A DNA stretch of 64,000 bases from Mangrovibacillus cuniculi (GTDB lineage Bacteria; Bacillota; Bacilli; Bacillales; R1DC41), in assembly GCF_015482585.1 (NCBI RefSeq), contig NZ_CP049742.1, positions 1,787,277 to 1,851,276 on the forward strand. Reading direction: 5' to 3'. The notes under the pieces are model-generated. The model was not told the origin of the DNA, searched no databases, and was given only the letters and a program-made list of their open reading frames with translations. The position numbers and the translations under genes were made by a program. Shown here in pieces: positions 31,192 to 41,556 of the stretch. Positions within the stretch are counted from its first letter, which is position 1; every line of letters begins with the position of its first letter.

Positions 31192-32172
31192 TTATGAAGT
31201 GGCTACTTTTAATTTCTTGAATTCTTCTGTTAATAGAGGAATTACTTCGAATAAGTCGCCTACGATACCGTAATCTGCCACTTTAAAGATGTTCGCTTCT
31301 GGATCTTTATTGATTGCCACGATTACCTTAGAGTTAGACATTCCCGCTAAATGTTGAATAGCACCGGAAATTCCACAAGCAATGTATAGATCTGGAGTAA
31401 TAACTTTACCTGTTTGACCTATTTGTAGCGAATAATCACAGTACTCTGCATCACAAGCTCCTCGTGAAGCTCCTACAGCACCATTCAATACATCTGCAAG
31501 TTCTTTTAATGGAGCAAATCCATCTTCACTCTTCACTCCACGTCCACCAGCGATTACTACTTTTGCTTCAGACAGATCCACACCATCCGTAGCTTTTCTT
31601 ACTACTTCTTTAATAATTGTGCGTAAATTTGTAATTTCTACTGACAATACTTCTGCTTGACCAGAACGAGATGTATCAAGTTCTAATGCAGGAACGTTGT
31701 TAGGACGTATAGAAACAAACAGTTTACCATCCGTTACAATTTTCTTTTCAAAAGCTTTACCTGAATAGATTGGACGTGTACAAACTACATTACCACCAGC
31801 TAATTCAATAGCAGTTACATCAGATATTAATCCAGATTGTAAGCGTGCTGCTAAACGAGGACTTACATCTTTCCCGATAGAAGTGTGACCAATTACAATC
31901 CCTTCTGGTTGCTCTGCTTCAATAGTAGCTAGAGCCGCTTGAGTATACGCATCTGTTGTATATTGAGCTAATAATTCATGGTTCACTACCACCACTCGGT
32001 CAGCTCCATATTGGAATAAGGATTCAGAAAGTCCATCTACTCCTTGACCAAGAAGTGCGACAACCACTTCTCCGCCCTCTGCAACTGTCTTACCTGCTGC
32101 GATAGCTTCAAATGATACGTTACGTAACTGCTGATCTTTTACCTCTGCAAAAACTAATACTTTTCTTGTCAT
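31192..32172 (-). CDS. etfA: electron transfer flavoprotein, alpha subunit
   Basis: A 326-residue subunit that binds FAD and shuttles electrons from acyl-CoA dehydrogenases to the quinone pool. N-terminal alpha/beta domain, then the FAD-binding domain with V-I-A-G-G-R-G-V-K-S (about 205-214), V-G-A-S-R-G-A-C-D, Y-C-D-Y-S-L-Q-I-G-Q-T-G-K and A-C-G-I-S-G-A-I-Q-H-L-A-G-M. Pairs with etfB 21 bp upstream, last gene of the beta-oxidation operon. Confidence 0.96.
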   Translation of the reverse strand: MTRKVLVFAEVKDQQLRNVSFEAIAAGKTVAEGGEVVVALLGQGVDGLSESLFQYGADRVVVVNHELLAQYTTDAYTQAALATIEAEQPEGIVIGHTSIGKDVSPRLAARLQSGLISDVTAIELAGGNVVCTRPIYSGKAFEKKIVTDGKLFVSIRPNNVPALELDTSRSGQAEVLSVEITNLRTIIKEVVRKATDGVDLSEAKVVIAGGRGVKSEDGFAPLKELADVLNGAVGASRGACDAEYCDYSLQIGQTGKVITPDLYIACGISGAIQHLAGMSNSKVIVAINKDPEANIFKVADYGIVGDLFEVIPLLTEEFKKLKVATS

Positions 32173-32193
32173 GATTGATCTCCTCCCCTGTAA

Positions 32194-32973
32194 TTAAAAC
32201 GAGATTACTTTCGCTTCTTTTTGTAATAATGTTACTAGTTCTTGTACTTGTTCTGATACATCTCCAGTTAACACGCGACCCGCTTCTTTTTTAGGTGGTA
32301 GGAAGATTTCAATCGTTTTTGTTTTTGCTTCGACATCATCTTCTTCAAGATCTAAATCATCTAATTCTAATTCTTCTAATGGCTTTTTCTTCGCTTTCAT
32401 TATTCCTGGTAGTGATGGATAACGAGGCTCGTTCAATCCTTGTTGAGCAGTAGCTAAAAGTGGTAAAGATAGTTGGATTGTCTCGCTATCTCCTTCTACG
32501 TCTCTGACGACTTCTGCTTGATCACCGTTGATTGTAAGTTTTGTAATAGTAGTGATGTATGGAATGTTTAATAACTCCGCTACACGAGGACCTACTTGCC
32601 CTGATCCACCATCGATCGCTACATTACCTGCAAGAATTAAATCTACTTCTTGCTCTTTTAGGTATTGCTGAAGAACTCTTGCAGTCGTGAACTCATCGCC
32701 GTCTTCTACATCATCTTCAATGTTAATTAAAACTGCTTTGTCAGCACCCATTGCTAGCGCTGTACGAAGTTGTTTTTCACTCTCATCCGAACCAACTGTA
32801 ATAACAGTTACTTCTCCCCCATGTTGATCGCGTTGAACAATCGCTTCTTCAATTGCATATTCATCATACGGATTAATAATAAACTCAGCACCGTCTTCTG
32901 CTATTTTGCCACCAGAAAGTGTGATTTTTTCCTCAGTATCAAACGTGCGTTTTAGTAAAACATAAATGTTCAT
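32194..32973 (-). CDS. etfB: electron transfer flavoprotein, beta subunit
   Basis: A 259-residue partner of EtfA binding AMP. The signature A-L-A-M-G-A-D-K-A-V-L-I (about 77-88), A-G-N-V-A-I-D-G-G-S-G-Q-V-G and the C-terminal I-M-K-A-K-K-K-P-L are all present. It lies between fadB and etfA in one operon and provides the acceptor for acyl-CoA dehydrogenases that are encoded elsewhere. Confidence 0.96.
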   Translation of the reverse strand: MNIYVLLKRTFDTEEKITLSGGKIAEDGAEFIINPYDEYAIEEAIVQRDQHGGEVTVITVGSDESEKQLRTALAMGADKAVLINIEDDVEDGDEFTTARVLQQYLKEQEVDLILAGNVAIDGGSGQVGPRVAELLNIPYITTITKLTINGDQAEVVRDVEGDSETIQLSLPLLATAQQGLNEPRYPSLPGIMKAKKKPLEELELDDLDLEEDDVEAKTKTIEIFLPPKKEAGRVLTGDVSEQVQELVTLLQKEAKVISF

Positions 32974-33006
32974 CTATATTTCCCCCAATCCCATATTTGT
33001 TCGAAT

Positions 33007-33783
33007 TTATTTCCCCTTAAAAACTGGTTGACGCTTTTCGATAAACGCTTTAATTCCTTCTTGTCCGTCTTCTGAGACGAAAACTTTCCCAAACGCATCA
33101 GCTTCTTGCTCAACACCCTCTGCGTAGCGTTCATGCTTGCTATAATTCACTAAATTAAGTGTATGTTTTACAGCAAGTGGACCTTTTAAAGCTATCTTTC
33201 TAGCAATCTTTGAAACATATTCTACTAGTTGATCTTCTTCTAAAGCAGCGTTAGCTAATCCCCACTTCACTGCTTCTTCCCCTGTAATCGGATCACTTGT
33301 TAGGAGCATTTCTGTTGCTTTTGCCATCCCAACGTATCTTGGAAGACGTTGAGAACCTGCAAATCCTGGTACCAAGCCCAGTTGAAGTTCTGGTAAACCT
33401 AACTTTGCCGTTTTGGTGACAAATCTCATATGGCATGCCATAGCAAGTTCTAATCCGCCACCTAATGCTGCGCCGTGTATTGCAGCAATAATTGGTTTGG
33501 AGAACGTTTCCATCCTTTCGAATAACTGCTGTCCTTGTCTTGCTAGATTAGAAAAGCCTTCTTTGGATTCAATAGTAGTAAACTCTTTAATATCTGCACC
33601 AGCAGAAAAGAATCTGCCTTCTCCTCGAATAACAATTACTCGAACTTCTTCATCGTTTTCAATGCTGTTTAAGTGTTCTGCTAGAGCAAGTAAAACTGAA
33701 GAAGCTAAAGCATTAGCAGGCGGTCGGTCAAAAATAATTGTCGCTACACCTTGTTCTTTCTCTAATCTTAGTAATTCTCCCAA
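33007..33783 (-). CDS. fadB: enoyl-CoA hydratase FadB
   Basis: A 258-residue crotonase-fold enzyme hydrating 2-enoyl-CoA in beta-oxidation. Oxyanion-hole stretches F-S-A-G-A-D-I-K-E-F and A-A-L-G-G-G-L-E-L-A-M-A-C; catalytic glutamate region L-P-E-L-Q-L-G-L-V-P-G-F-A-G. The start is best placed at the TTG at 33783 (M-G-E-L-L-R-L-E-K), seven bases after AAAGGAGG; the longer frame to 33822 includes that site and overlaps fadR. Confidence 0.93.
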   Translation of the reverse strand: MGELLRLEKEQGVATIIFDRPPANALASSVLLALAEHLNSIENDEEVRVIVIRGEGRFFSAGADIKEFTTIESKEGFSNLARQGQQLFERMETFSKPIIAAIHGAALGGGLELAMACHMRFVTKTAKLGLPELQLGLVPGFAGSQRLPRYVGMAKATEMLLTSDPITGEEAVKWGLANAALEEDQLVEYVSKIARKIALKGPLAVKHTLNLVNYSKHERYAEGVEQEADAFGKVFVSEDGQEGIKAFIEKRQPVFKGK

Positions 33784-33809
33784 TGGACTTCCTCCTTTAC
33801 CTATACTCA

Positions 33810-34403
33810 CTATGATTGACAAGCTTTTAGTAATAATTGATGTACTTTAGGTGCTAATTCTTCTAAATCATATTTTTGTTCATTCATTACCCAAGTAGTA
33901 ACTGTCTCGTCTATTGTGCCAAAAATCATTTGACGTGCTAGACGAACGTCTAAGTCCTGAGCAAATTCCCCTGTCTCCATACCATCTTTTAATATAGTAT
34001 CTACTAATTTCAAGTATTCTTTTAATACTTCATTAATTAGTAAACGGATTTCTTTGTTAGATTGTCTCAATTCCAACTGGGTTACTATCGCTAGATTTGG
34101 GTCTTGAGCTAGAATGGAAAAATGATTTTGAATTAGCTTGAGTAGTTTATTAGCAGCTTTTGTTTCTTTTTCAATAAGTGGCTGAACACTTTCACTAAAT
34201 ACCGCCATCTTCTCTCTGAACATAGATATTAATATATCTTCTTTGTTCTTAAAATAAAGATAGATTGTACCGTCGGCTACACCGGCTTGTTTGGCAATTT
34301 TAGATACTTGAGCTTGATGGTATCCATTATCTGAAATGACTACCACGGCAGCATCAATAATTTGTTTATATTTAGGTTTTGTTTTATTCAATGGTGTGGT
34401 CAC
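33810..34403 (-). CDS. fadR: FadR, TetR-family repressor of fatty-acid degradation
   Basis: A 197-residue repressor released from DNA by long-chain acyl-CoA. N-terminal helix-turn-helix: Y-K-Q-I-I-D-A-A-V-V-V-I-S-D-N-G-Y-H, Q-V-S-K-I-A-K-Q-A-G-V-A-D-G-T-I-Y-L-Y-F-K-N-K-E. The ligand domain keeps L-E-L-R-Q-S-N-x-E-I-R and R-L-A-R-Q-M-I-F-G-T-I-D-E. Very close to B. subtilis FadR. The start is GTG (34403) or the TTG four codons later. First gene of the operon and autoregulated through the box just upstream. Confidence 0.95.
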   Translation of the reverse strand: MTTPLNKTKPKYKQIIDAAVVVISDNGYHQAQVSKIAKQAGVADGTIYLYFKNKEDILISMFREKMAVFSESVQPLIEKETKAANKLLKLIQNHFSILAQDPNLAIVTQLELRQSNKEIRLLINEVLKEYLKLVDTILKDGMETGEFAQDLDVRLARQMIFGTIDETVTTWVMNEQKYDLEELAPKVHQLLLKACQS

Positions 34404-34417
34404 CTGCCGTGTATTAA

Positions 34418-34447
34418 ATTATGAATGATGATTCATTCATAATTCAA
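34418..34447 (-). promoter_or_regulatory. fadR promoter with embedded FadR operator
   Basis: Minus strand TTGAAT, 18-bp spacer, CATAAT. The spacer holds TGAATGAATCATCATTCA (34,422-34,439), which fits the FadR consensus at 17 of 18 positions. Confidence 0.85.
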
Positions 34448-34525
34448 TAATAATACCGAAATACTGTTATGTCAACGAGTAAAAGACATTTTTTTCATCA
34501 TACCGCTTGTCCGAATAAGATGCAA

Positions 34526-34574
34526 AGAAAAACCCAGCTATATACCCGCCTTCTTTCATAGCCGGAGCTGAGTT
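34526..34574 (-). terminator. terminator after lcfA
   Basis: AACTCAGCT/AGCTGGGTT stem (one G-U pair) with TTTTTC after it on the minus strand. It separates lcfA from fadR. Confidence 0.8.
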
Positions 34575-34640
34575 GATATCAATTATACTTCTACATTTAT
34601 ACGCAACATCAATCCGTAACTACTTTTGTACTAGTGTAAA

Positions 34641-36338
34641 TCAAGATGATTTGATTTCTTCTTCCGTCAATTTCTTTTTCTCTTCATCGATTAACACTCG
34701 TCTGAGGATTTTCCCTACAGCTGTTTTCGGAAGCTCTTCTCTAAATTCATAAATTCTTGGAACCTTGTATGCAGCTAACATTTTCCTAGTAAATGCATCT
34801 AGATCTTGTTCCGTTACGGAATGTCCTTTCTTCACCACAACGTAAGCTTTAACTGTTTCACCTCGATATGGATCTGGAACACCAGCAACCACTACTTCTT
34901 GCACACTTTCATGCTCATATAATATTTCTTCTATTTCACGCGGGTAAATGTTGTACCCACCAGCAATAATCATATCTTTCTTTCTATCAACAACATAGAA
35001 GAAACCATCTTCGTCCATGTATCCAATGTCCCCTGTGCGTAACCATCCATCAAATAGAACAGCGTCCGTCTCTTCTTGCCTGTTCCAATACCCCTTCATT
35101 ACTTGCGGTCCACTTACCACAATTTCTCCAATCTCCTTCGGTTGTAAAACTTCTGTTCCACCAAGGCTCCAAATTTGAGCATCTGTACTTGGCCATGGAA
35201 CACCAATGCTACCTTTTCTACGATTATCTCCCCATAAAAAGTTAGAATGAGTAACTGGTGAAGTCTCTGTTAACCCATAGCCTTCCACCAAACGTCCATC
35301 AATCACTTTTTCGAATTGCTCTTGAATTTCCACTGGTAATGGAGCAGAACCGCTTATACCCGAATGAACTGATGTAATATCATACTCTTTTAAATTAGGG
35401 TGATTTAACAGTCCTATATAGATTGTTGGTGCACCTGGGAACAAAGTAGCTCTCTGTTTTTGAATTGTTTTTAACGTCGTTTCAGGATCAAATTTAGGTA
35501 ATAGGACCATTTTGTATCCTTGCATGACGGACAAAATTAGTACCGCAGTCATTCCGTATACATGGAAAAACGGTAGTAATCCTAGTACAACTTCTTCCCC
35601 TTTTTTACATTTGTACAACCAAGCGTCACACATAGAAGCATTAGCAACTAAATTTTTATGCGTTAACATTACACCCTTTGGAAAACCAGTTGTTCCACCA
35701 GTATATTGAAGTAGTGCTAGGTCTTCTTCAAAATTTAAATCTAATTTCGGAAGTTCCCCTTTTCCTTCTTTTAAGAAGGTCTTCCAAACTTTTGATTCTT
35801 CACCGTGCGTCACTTTCACAACAATGCCGTATTGTTTCTTTTGCACAAATGGATATAACATGTTTTTCGGAAATGGTAAGTAATCTTTGATACCAGTTAC
35901 AATTACTTGTTTCACATCCGTTTGTGCTTTAACAGACATTACCCTTGGATACAGAATATCCAATGTAATTATAGCTTTTGCCCCTGCATCTTTTAACTGG
36001 TACTCAATTTCTCTCTCTACATAAAGTGGATTCATTTGCACAACAATTCCACCAGCATAGAGAATGCCATAATAAGAAATAATGGACTGTGGACAGTTTG
36101 GTAGCATGATTGCGACTCTGTCTCCTTGTTTTATCCCACTATCTACAAGTGCTCTACCGCATTGCAATGCCTGTTGATGTAATTCTTTATACGTCATTTC
36201 AAAGCCCATAAAGTGAACCGCTACTTTGTCCCCATATAACTCAGCAGCTTCCGTTAGATACGTGTGTACTGGTACAGAACGCAATGAAAGCTCCGTAGGT
36301 ATCTCGGGTGGGTATTGATCTAACCATACTTTCGTCAT
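34641..36338 (-). CDS. lcfA: long-chain fatty acid-CoA ligase
   Basis: A 565-residue AMP-forming ligase activating long-chain fatty acids for beta-oxidation. Motifs: Y-T-G-G-T-T-G-F-P-K-G-V (P-loop, about 215-226), Y-G-L-T-E-T-S-P-V (about 345), the FACS signature R-T-G-D-I-G-Y-M-D and D-R-K-K-D-M-I-I-A-G-G-Y-N, and the catalytic Lys in T-A-V-G-K-I-L-R. The ATG at 36338 follows GAGGGGG. It is terminated before fadR, so here it has its own promoter with a cre-like site. Confidence 0.95.
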   Translation of the reverse strand: MTKVWLDQYPPEIPTELSLRSVPVHTYLTEAAELYGDKVAVHFMGFEMTYKELHQQALQCGRALVDSGIKQGDRVAIMLPNCPQSIISYYGILYAGGIVVQMNPLYVEREIEYQLKDAGAKAIITLDILYPRVMSVKAQTDVKQVIVTGIKDYLPFPKNMLYPFVQKKQYGIVVKVTHGEESKVWKTFLKEGKGELPKLDLNFEEDLALLQYTGGTTGFPKGVMLTHKNLVANASMCDAWLYKCKKGEEVVLGLLPFFHVYGMTAVLILSVMQGYKMVLLPKFDPETTLKTIQKQRATLFPGAPTIYIGLLNHPNLKEYDITSVHSGISGSAPLPVEIQEQFEKVIDGRLVEGYGLTETSPVTHSNFLWGDNRRKGSIGVPWPSTDAQIWSLGGTEVLQPKEIGEIVVSGPQVMKGYWNRQEETDAVLFDGWLRTGDIGYMDEDGFFYVVDRKKDMIIAGGYNIYPREIEEILYEHESVQEVVVAGVPDPYRGETVKAYVVVKKGHSVTEQDLDAFTRKMLAAYKVPRIYEFREELPKTAVGKILRRVLIDEEKKKLTEEEIKSS

Positions 36339-36387
36339 AACTCTCCCCCTCGTCATGAAAAAATTTTGAAAATTACGTCTCTTCTAC

Positions 36388-36416
36388 ATTATAGTATGCG
36401 CTTACATTCTAGTAAA
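36388..36416 (-). promoter_or_regulatory. lcfA promoter with cre-like CcpA site in the spacer
   Basis: Minus strand TTTACT, 17-bp spacer, TATAAT. ATGTAAGCGCATACTA (36,392-36,407) matches the cre consensus WTGNAARCGNWWWCAW at 15 of 16 positions and spans spacer and -10. Confidence 0.7.
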
Positions 36417-36487
36417 CAACAAAAAGATAATGACTATTGTCCTAGATTTAGGTGGAGTGCTCATTTTTAAGGAAAATACATAACTTT

Positions 36488-36672
36488 TTGGAAATATGTG
36501 CAGACTCCGCGAATTTGTGTGCAGAATTCTGGAAATGTGACCGGACTCCTCCAAAATGTGTGCAGAACTCCGGAAATGTGACCGGACTCCTCCAAAATGT
36601 GTGCAGATCTCTGGAAATGTGACCGGACTCCTCCAAAATGTGTGCGGAACTTCGGAAATGTGACCACACTCT
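36488..36672 (-). repeat. tandem array A, 41-bp dimers (about nine half units)
   Basis: Alternating half units, written on the plus strand as GGAAATGTGACCGGACTCCT and CCAAAATGTGTGCAGAACTC, repeat with an exact 41-bp period (CCGGACTCC at 36,541, 36,582 and 36,623). The outer units are more diverged. It occupies the gap between lcfA and the 27-aa gene. Open frames run through it in all three minus-strand phases but have no ribosome-binding site and mirror the period, so I treat them as non-coding. Confidence 0.9.
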
Positions 36673-36697
36673 ACAAGCTCATGCTCCAAACGCAAAT

Positions 36698-36728
36698 AAC
36701 CCCCTGTTTCCAATTAGAACAGAGGGTT
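36698..36728 (-). terminator. terminator-like hairpin after the yshE unit
   Basis: AACCCTCTGTT/AACAGGGGGTT stem (one mismatch) with a weak T-rich tail (TTATTTG) on the minus strand. Confidence 0.6.
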
Positions 36729-36777
36729 AATTCTCACTAAATATAATTCCTATTTAAATAAACATAACTCTTTCTTC

Positions 36778-36861
36778 TTACGTGTTAGTTATCCAAAAAT
36801 AAACACCAAATATTAAAAACAAACTACAGACTACCAATAACACTTTTGCTAATGTCTCCAC
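36778..36861 (-). CDS. 27-aa single-helix membrane peptide
   Basis: GTG start at 36861, seven bases after GAGGTG; that ribosome-binding site overlaps the yshE stop codon, suggesting coupled translation. The product (M-E-T-L-A-K-V-L-L-V-V-C-S-L-F-L-I-F-G-V-Y-F-W-I ...) is one hydrophobic helix with a short polar tail. A very short frame can occur by chance, but the position and coupling favour a real small gene. Possibly a partner of YshE. Confidence 0.45.
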   Translation of the reverse strand: METLAKVLLVVCSLFLIFGVYFWITNT

Positions 36862-36872
36862 TTGCACTCACC

Positions 36873-37277
36873 TCAGATCCCTGCACCAATGACGAAGGAT
36901 AAGCCTACGGAAATAGTTAGCGATATAAATCCTACAGCTCGATTATCTTTTTCTATCTCTTCATCAATTTTAAACGCTGGAGTTAAAAACTCATAAATGA
37001 AATACCCAATCATTAATAAAAAGAAACCATACACTCCAGAAACGAGCATCGTTACTAACTCATCATGTTGTGCAATTGAAGCCCTAAAAATATTCATAAT
37101 CCCAAAGATCTTTCCACCAGTTGCCATTGCAACGGACAGGTTTCCTTTTTTTATCTCTTCCCAATTCTTATACTTTGTCACTAACTCAAACAAAGCAAGG
37201 AATAGAACTACTGATAAAATGACGACACTAAAATAACCGGCTGTTTCTACGTAAGGATTTCCCCAAAATTCCGCCAA
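36873..37277 (-). CDS. yshE: DUF350 membrane protein YshE
   Basis: A 134-residue integral membrane protein with four helices (about 15-36, 52-73, 80-99, 112-132) in the DUF350 arrangement, including Y-F-S-V-V-I-L-S-V-V and a G-K-I-F-G-I-M-N-I-F-R-A-S-I-A-Q-H-D-E loop. Function unknown. It is placed directly after mutS2 (12 bp), as in B. subtilis. Confidence 0.85.
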   Translation of the reverse strand: MAEFWGNPYVETAGYFSVVILSVVLFLALFELVTKYKNWEEIKKGNLSVAMATGGKIFGIMNIFRASIAQHDELVTMLVSGVYGFFLLMIGYFIYEFLTPAFKIDEEIEKDNRAVGFISLTISVGLSFVIGAGI

Positions 37278-37289
37278 ACTATTTCCCCC

Positions 37290-39644
37290 TTACTTTAGTT
37301 CCACGATGGTAACACCTGTACCACCTTCTGTCGCTTCACCAAATCTAATCTTTTTAACCGAGCGATGATTTCTCAAGTACTCCTGCACACCAGTTCGAAG
37401 TGCACCAGTTCCTTTACCATGAATAACACTTACTCGAGGATATCCAGCAAGTACTGCATCATCAATATATTTTTCCACTCTCATTAGAGCTGACTCATAG
37501 CGCTCACCACGTAAATCTAACTCTAAACTAACATGAAAGTCTTTTCCTTTCACCGTAGCTAAAGGTTTTGGTTCAGCCTTCTTTTCTCCCTTAATAAACT
37601 CGAGTTGCTTCTCTTCTACCTTCATTTTCATAATACCAATTTGTACGTTCCATTCTTTTTCAGAGACTTTCTCTAGTAAAGTACCTTTTTGTCCAAACGA
37701 AAGTACTTTCACTTCATCTCCTTCACGGAGAACACGATTCGTTTTCTTCACTTCTACTTGTTGCTTCTCTGGTTTCTTTGGTGCCGCTTCTTCTAGTCGT
37801 TTCCGGATATCAATTAACTCATGCTCTTTGACATCTGTTAAACGATGTTGTTTTAAGAAACGTAAATCTGACATAATTTCTTCCGCTTCTTCTTGTGCTT
37901 TTTCCACTACTTTAGCAGCTTTTACTTTTGCTTTTTCAAACAGCTGATCTTTGTATTCATAGTATTCCATCATTTGTTTTTGCATGTCATCGTAGAATCT
38001 CTGTGCATCCGTTAGAAGATCATGTGCATCATCCGCTTCTTTTTCTGCACGAAGGCGGTTTTCTTCTAGCGATGCAATCATGTTTTCTACTTCATGACGG
38101 TCTGATCCAACCATTCCTTTTGCACGTTCAATTAAGGTATCAGATAAGCCAAGTCGCTTAGATATTTCAAATGCATTACTTCGACCCGGAACGCCTATTA
38201 GTAAACGATACGTAGGACTTAATGTGTTAACATCGAATTCCACGCTAGCGTTTACCACTCCTTCACGGTTATATCCGTAGGCTTTTAGCTCAGGGTAATG
38301 GGTAGTCGCAATAACGGTCGCACCTGCGCTATACACTTCATCCAAAATAGAGATGGCTAACGCTGCTCCCTCTTGTGGGTCTGTACCTGCTCCTAACTCA
38401 TCAAAAAGAACTAAGCTACGATTATTTACCTGTTTCATGATTTCTACGATGTTTACCATGTGAGAAGAAAACGTACTTAAACTTTGTTCAATTGATTGTT
38501 CGTCACCTATATCGGCAAATACTTGTTCAAAGATTGCAACTTCAGAGCCATCTAACGCTGGAACAAAGAGACCCGCTTGCGCCATTAAGGTACACAGTCC
38601 AACCGTTTTTAACGTAACTGTTTTACCTCCTGTGTTTGGTCCTGTAATAACCATAGATGAATGTGGGTTTCCAAGATATATGTCATTAGCCACAGCAGTA
38701 TCTTGGTCTAATAACGGATGTTTTGCACGCTTTAGGTTAATTTTACCTTCTTGGTTCACAGAAGGTAAAGAAGCTTTCATGACGTGGGCTAGTTTCCCTT
38801 TACTAAATACAAAGTCAATATGACCAACAATATCTTGAACTAACATAACTTCTGGTCCGACAAGCGCAACTTCATTGGATAGTTCCATTAGAATACGTTC
38901 GATTTCGACCGATTCTCTTGCACGCACTTCTCTCAATTGATTGTTTAATTGTACAACCGCTTGTGGCTCAACAAATAATGTTTGTCCAGAAGAGGACTGA
39001 TCATGTACAATTCCACCAAAATGAGATCGGTACTCTTGCTTAACTGGAATAACATATCGATCATTACGAATTGTTACAATTGCATCAGATAGCATTTTGG
39101 CTGCATTGCTCGAACGTACATAGGAATCTAACTTCTCTCTAATTTTTGATTCATTTTGACGAATTTGTTGACGTATAGCACGAAGCACGTCACTCGCTGA
39201 ATCTAATACATCCCCCGCTTCATCTATAGCATCTTTAATCGTATGCTCTAAAGCAGTTAAGATTGGTAAAGTATTTACTTGCTCTTCTAAGAAAGGAATA
39301 TCTACTTCATTTTCGACTAACCCTTCCACAAAAGAGCGCAAATTTTTGGAGACAGCTAATGTACTAGCAATCTGGCGAAGTTCCATCGGATTTAACATCC
39401 CACCAATTTCCGCTCGCTTTACATGATGTTTAATTGCGTATATCCCTGAAAGAGGTACATTCCCTCTAATTCTTAATACTCGTACCGCTTCATCCGTCTC
39501 TGCTAAACGTTTTTCCACTTCTTCTAAATTAGTGGAAGGGATCAATTTCTTACTAGCCTCCTCTGCAATGGAGGAGGAAGCATGTGAAGATAATAATTGA
39601 ATCATTTTATCGAATTCTAACGTTCGTAACATTTTTGCATGCAT
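37290..39644 (-). CDS. mutS2: MutS2 endonuclease/ribosome-rescue ATPase
   Basis: A 784-residue MutS-family ATPase with a C-terminal Smr nuclease domain. Walker [11 protein letters not shown] (about 331-340), Walker [16 protein letters not shown], a long coiled coil (about 510-620), and Smr motifs L-D-L-R-G and H-G-K-G-T-G-A-L-R at the end. It lacks the mismatch-recognition domain of MutS. Known roles include suppression of homologous recombination and splitting of collided ribosomes in B. subtilis. It follows polX by about 30 bp. Confidence 0.96.
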   Translation of the reverse strand: MHAKMLRTLEFDKMIQLLSSHASSSIAEEASKKLIPSTNLEEVEKRLAETDEAVRVLRIRGNVPLSGIYAIKHHVKRAEIGGMLNPMELRQIASTLAVSKNLRSFVEGLVENEVDIPFLEEQVNTLPILTALEHTIKDAIDEAGDVLDSASDVLRAIRQQIRQNESKIREKLDSYVRSSNAAKMLSDAIVTIRNDRYVIPVKQEYRSHFGGIVHDQSSSGQTLFVEPQAVVQLNNQLREVRARESVEIERILMELSNEVALVGPEVMLVQDIVGHIDFVFSKGKLAHVMKASLPSVNQEGKINLKRAKHPLLDQDTAVANDIYLGNPHSSMVITGPNTGGKTVTLKTVGLCTLMAQAGLFVPALDGSEVAIFEQVFADIGDEQSIEQSLSTFSSHMVNIVEIMKQVNNRSLVLFDELGAGTDPQEGAALAISILDEVYSAGATVIATTHYPELKAYGYNREGVVNASVEFDVNTLSPTYRLLIGVPGRSNAFEISKRLGLSDTLIERAKGMVGSDRHEVENMIASLEENRLRAEKEADDAHDLLTDAQRFYDDMQKQMMEYYEYKDQLFEKAKVKAAKVVEKAQEEAEEIMSDLRFLKQHRLTDVKEHELIDIRKRLEEAAPKKPEKQQVEVKKTNRVLREGDEVKVLSFGQKGTLLEKVSEKEWNVQIGIMKMKVEEKQLEFIKGEKKAEPKPLATVKGKDFHVSLELDLRGERYESALMRVEKYIDDAVLAGYPRVSVIHGKGTGALRTGVQEYLRNHRSVKKIRFGEATEGGTGVTIVELK

Positions 39645-39676
39645 TGTATTCCCTACTTTCTTTTGCCCGTATCTCT

Positions 39677-41395
39677 TTACGTAAGATGTCTATTTAAATA
39701 AGCTTGGAATTCATCTTTTGATTTTGTATTGATAACATTATCTTTAGACAACCATCCCTTTTTACCAATGGAAACACCTAGTTCCATAAAGTCAAGATGA
39801 GTAGTATCGTGTGCATCCGTATTAATCATGACGGAAACACCTAGTTCTTTCGCTTTGCGTAAAACTTCGTCGTTTAAGTCAAAACGATATGGGTTTGCAT
39901 TTAATTCAACAGCCGTATTTGTTTCTTTCGCTAATTGTAATAGTTGGTCAATATCAACGGAGTAGCCTTCTCTTTTCCCAACGATTCGACCAGTTGGATG
40001 TGCAATTAAGTCCACATGTACATTCTGTAACGCATTCTTTAATCGCTCCATAATTGTCTCCACAGGCTGTTGGAAAGAGGAATGAATGGACGCAATAACA
40101 AAGTCTACTTCGGAAAGTAAATCTTCATCAAAGTCTAAGTCTCCATTTGGTAAAATATCCATCTCTGTTCCTGTAAATATATGAAAGTCATCGAATTCTT
40201 CGTTCAGTTGACGGATCTCTTCCATTTGCGCACGAAGACGTTCTGGTGAAAGGCCGTTTGCGACTTTTAAATAATGCGAATGATCCGTTATGGCAATGTA
40301 CTCATACCCTTTTGCTCTACAAGCCTCTACCATCTCTCTTATCGAATACGCACCGTCAGACCAAGTAGTATGCATATGAACATCGCCGCGAATATCTGAA
40401 AGCTTAATTAATTTGTCTTCTCCCAGCTTTTCATCCACTTCTTTTCCTGACTCACGAGCTTCTGGTGGAATAAAAGGTAAGCCGAAATGTTCATAAAACG
40501 CTTCTTCTGTTTCAAACGTTAAGACCTCTCCCGTTTCTAGTACCTCTACTCCATACTCACTAATCTTTTCATCTCTCTCTTTTGCCAGTTGTCTCATTCT
40601 AACATTGTGATCTTTTGAACCAGTAAAATGGTGAAGTGTCGTAATAAACGCCTTAGGTTCTACTAAGCGGAAATCGACGGATATACTGACGTCTTCCACT
40701 TCCATTACTACTGATACTTTTGTATCACCTGCAGCGATAACTTCTTGAACTGGTAGCTTTTTCACTAATTGATCGCGAACTCTTTCCGGATGATTAGTTG
40801 CGATAATGAAATCTAAATCTTTTACTGTTTCTCTTACTCTTCGTAAGCTTCCAGCTCTAGAATAGCGAGTTATATCTTCCATGCGTTGCAAAGCTTCTTC
40901 TATTAACGTCGCTACCGGCAACGCCGCATAATACGGATATCGATCTGGTCTTTGTCCAACCTTTTCAATAGCCGCTAGTATTTTTTCTTCTGTTTTTGCT
41001 CCAAAGCCTGCAAGGGTCTGAACACGGTTCTGTTCACACGCTTCTTTTAGTTGTTCCATAGAAGTTATCCCTAATTCTTGATAAAGTTTCGCAATCTTTT
41101 TTCCACCAAGACCTGGTAACTGTAATAATGGTAATAGCCCTTTAGGAGTTTTCTCTTTTAATTCCTCTAATACAGAAGAAGTTCCTGTAGAAATAAACTC
41201 ATTAATAGCAGCAGCAGTTCCTTTACCAATACCCGATAATTTAGTAACATCGTCAATCATATCCAATGACCTATCATCATTTTCAAGGGCTGCTGCTGCT
41301 TTACGAAATGCAGATGTTTTAAATGCATTCTCCCCGTTCAATTCCATATAAATTGCAATAGATTCCAAGTGCTTAATTACTTCTTTTTTGTTCAT
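39677..41395 (-). CDS. polX: DNA polymerase/3'-5' exonuclease PolX
   Basis: A 572-residue repair polymerase. N-terminal helix-hairpin-helix 8-kDa domain ([12 protein letters not shown] and [10 protein letters not shown]), a nucleotidyltransferase X domain ([14 protein letters not shown] and later catalytic Asp), then a PHP domain from about residue 335 ([19 protein letters not shown]) giving 3'-5' exonuclease. It fills gaps in base excision repair. Order yshB-polX-mutS2 is conserved. Confidence 0.95.
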   Translation of the reverse strand: MNKKEVIKHLESIAIYMELNGENAFKTSAFRKAAAALENDDRSLDMIDDVTKLSGIGKGTAAAINEFISTGTSSVLEELKEKTPKGLLPLLQLPGLGGKKIAKLYQELGITSMEQLKEACEQNRVQTLAGFGAKTEEKILAAIEKVGQRPDRYPYYAALPVATLIEEALQRMEDITRYSRAGSLRRVRETVKDLDFIIATNHPERVRDQLVKKLPVQEVIAAGDTKVSVVMEVEDVSISVDFRLVEPKAFITTLHHFTGSKDHNVRMRQLAKERDEKISEYGVEVLETGEVLTFETEEAFYEHFGLPFIPPEARESGKEVDEKLGEDKLIKLSDIRGDVHMHTTWSDGAYSIREMVEACRAKGYEYIAITDHSHYLKVANGLSPERLRAQMEEIRQLNEEFDDFHIFTGTEMDILPNGDLDFDEDLLSEVDFVIASIHSSFQQPVETIMERLKNALQNVHVDLIAHPTGRIVGKREGYSVDIDQLLQLAKETNTAVELNANPYRFDLNDEVLRKAKELGVSVMINTDAHDTTHLDFMELGVSIGKKGWLSKDNVINTKSKDEFQAYLNRHLT

Positions 41396-41556
41396 GTTTC
41401 CACCTACCGTACATTATGTCATATATAGTTATTATATCGGAGTTAATTAGGGATTAAAAGCCGAGAGAATAGAGTAGTAAAAATGTGAAGATAAGACACT
41501 GAACAAGGAGACTCGGTTAAGAGGATGACACAACACGGAGCTATTACAGATCATGT

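Noticed and set aside
33413-33850. 145-aa plus-strand frame antisense to fadB
   Set aside because: Shadow frame; fadB has full family motifs and a good start on the other strand.
36402-36713. Three minus-strand frames of 66-103 aa
   Set aside because: All are translations of array A in different phases; no translation start signal.
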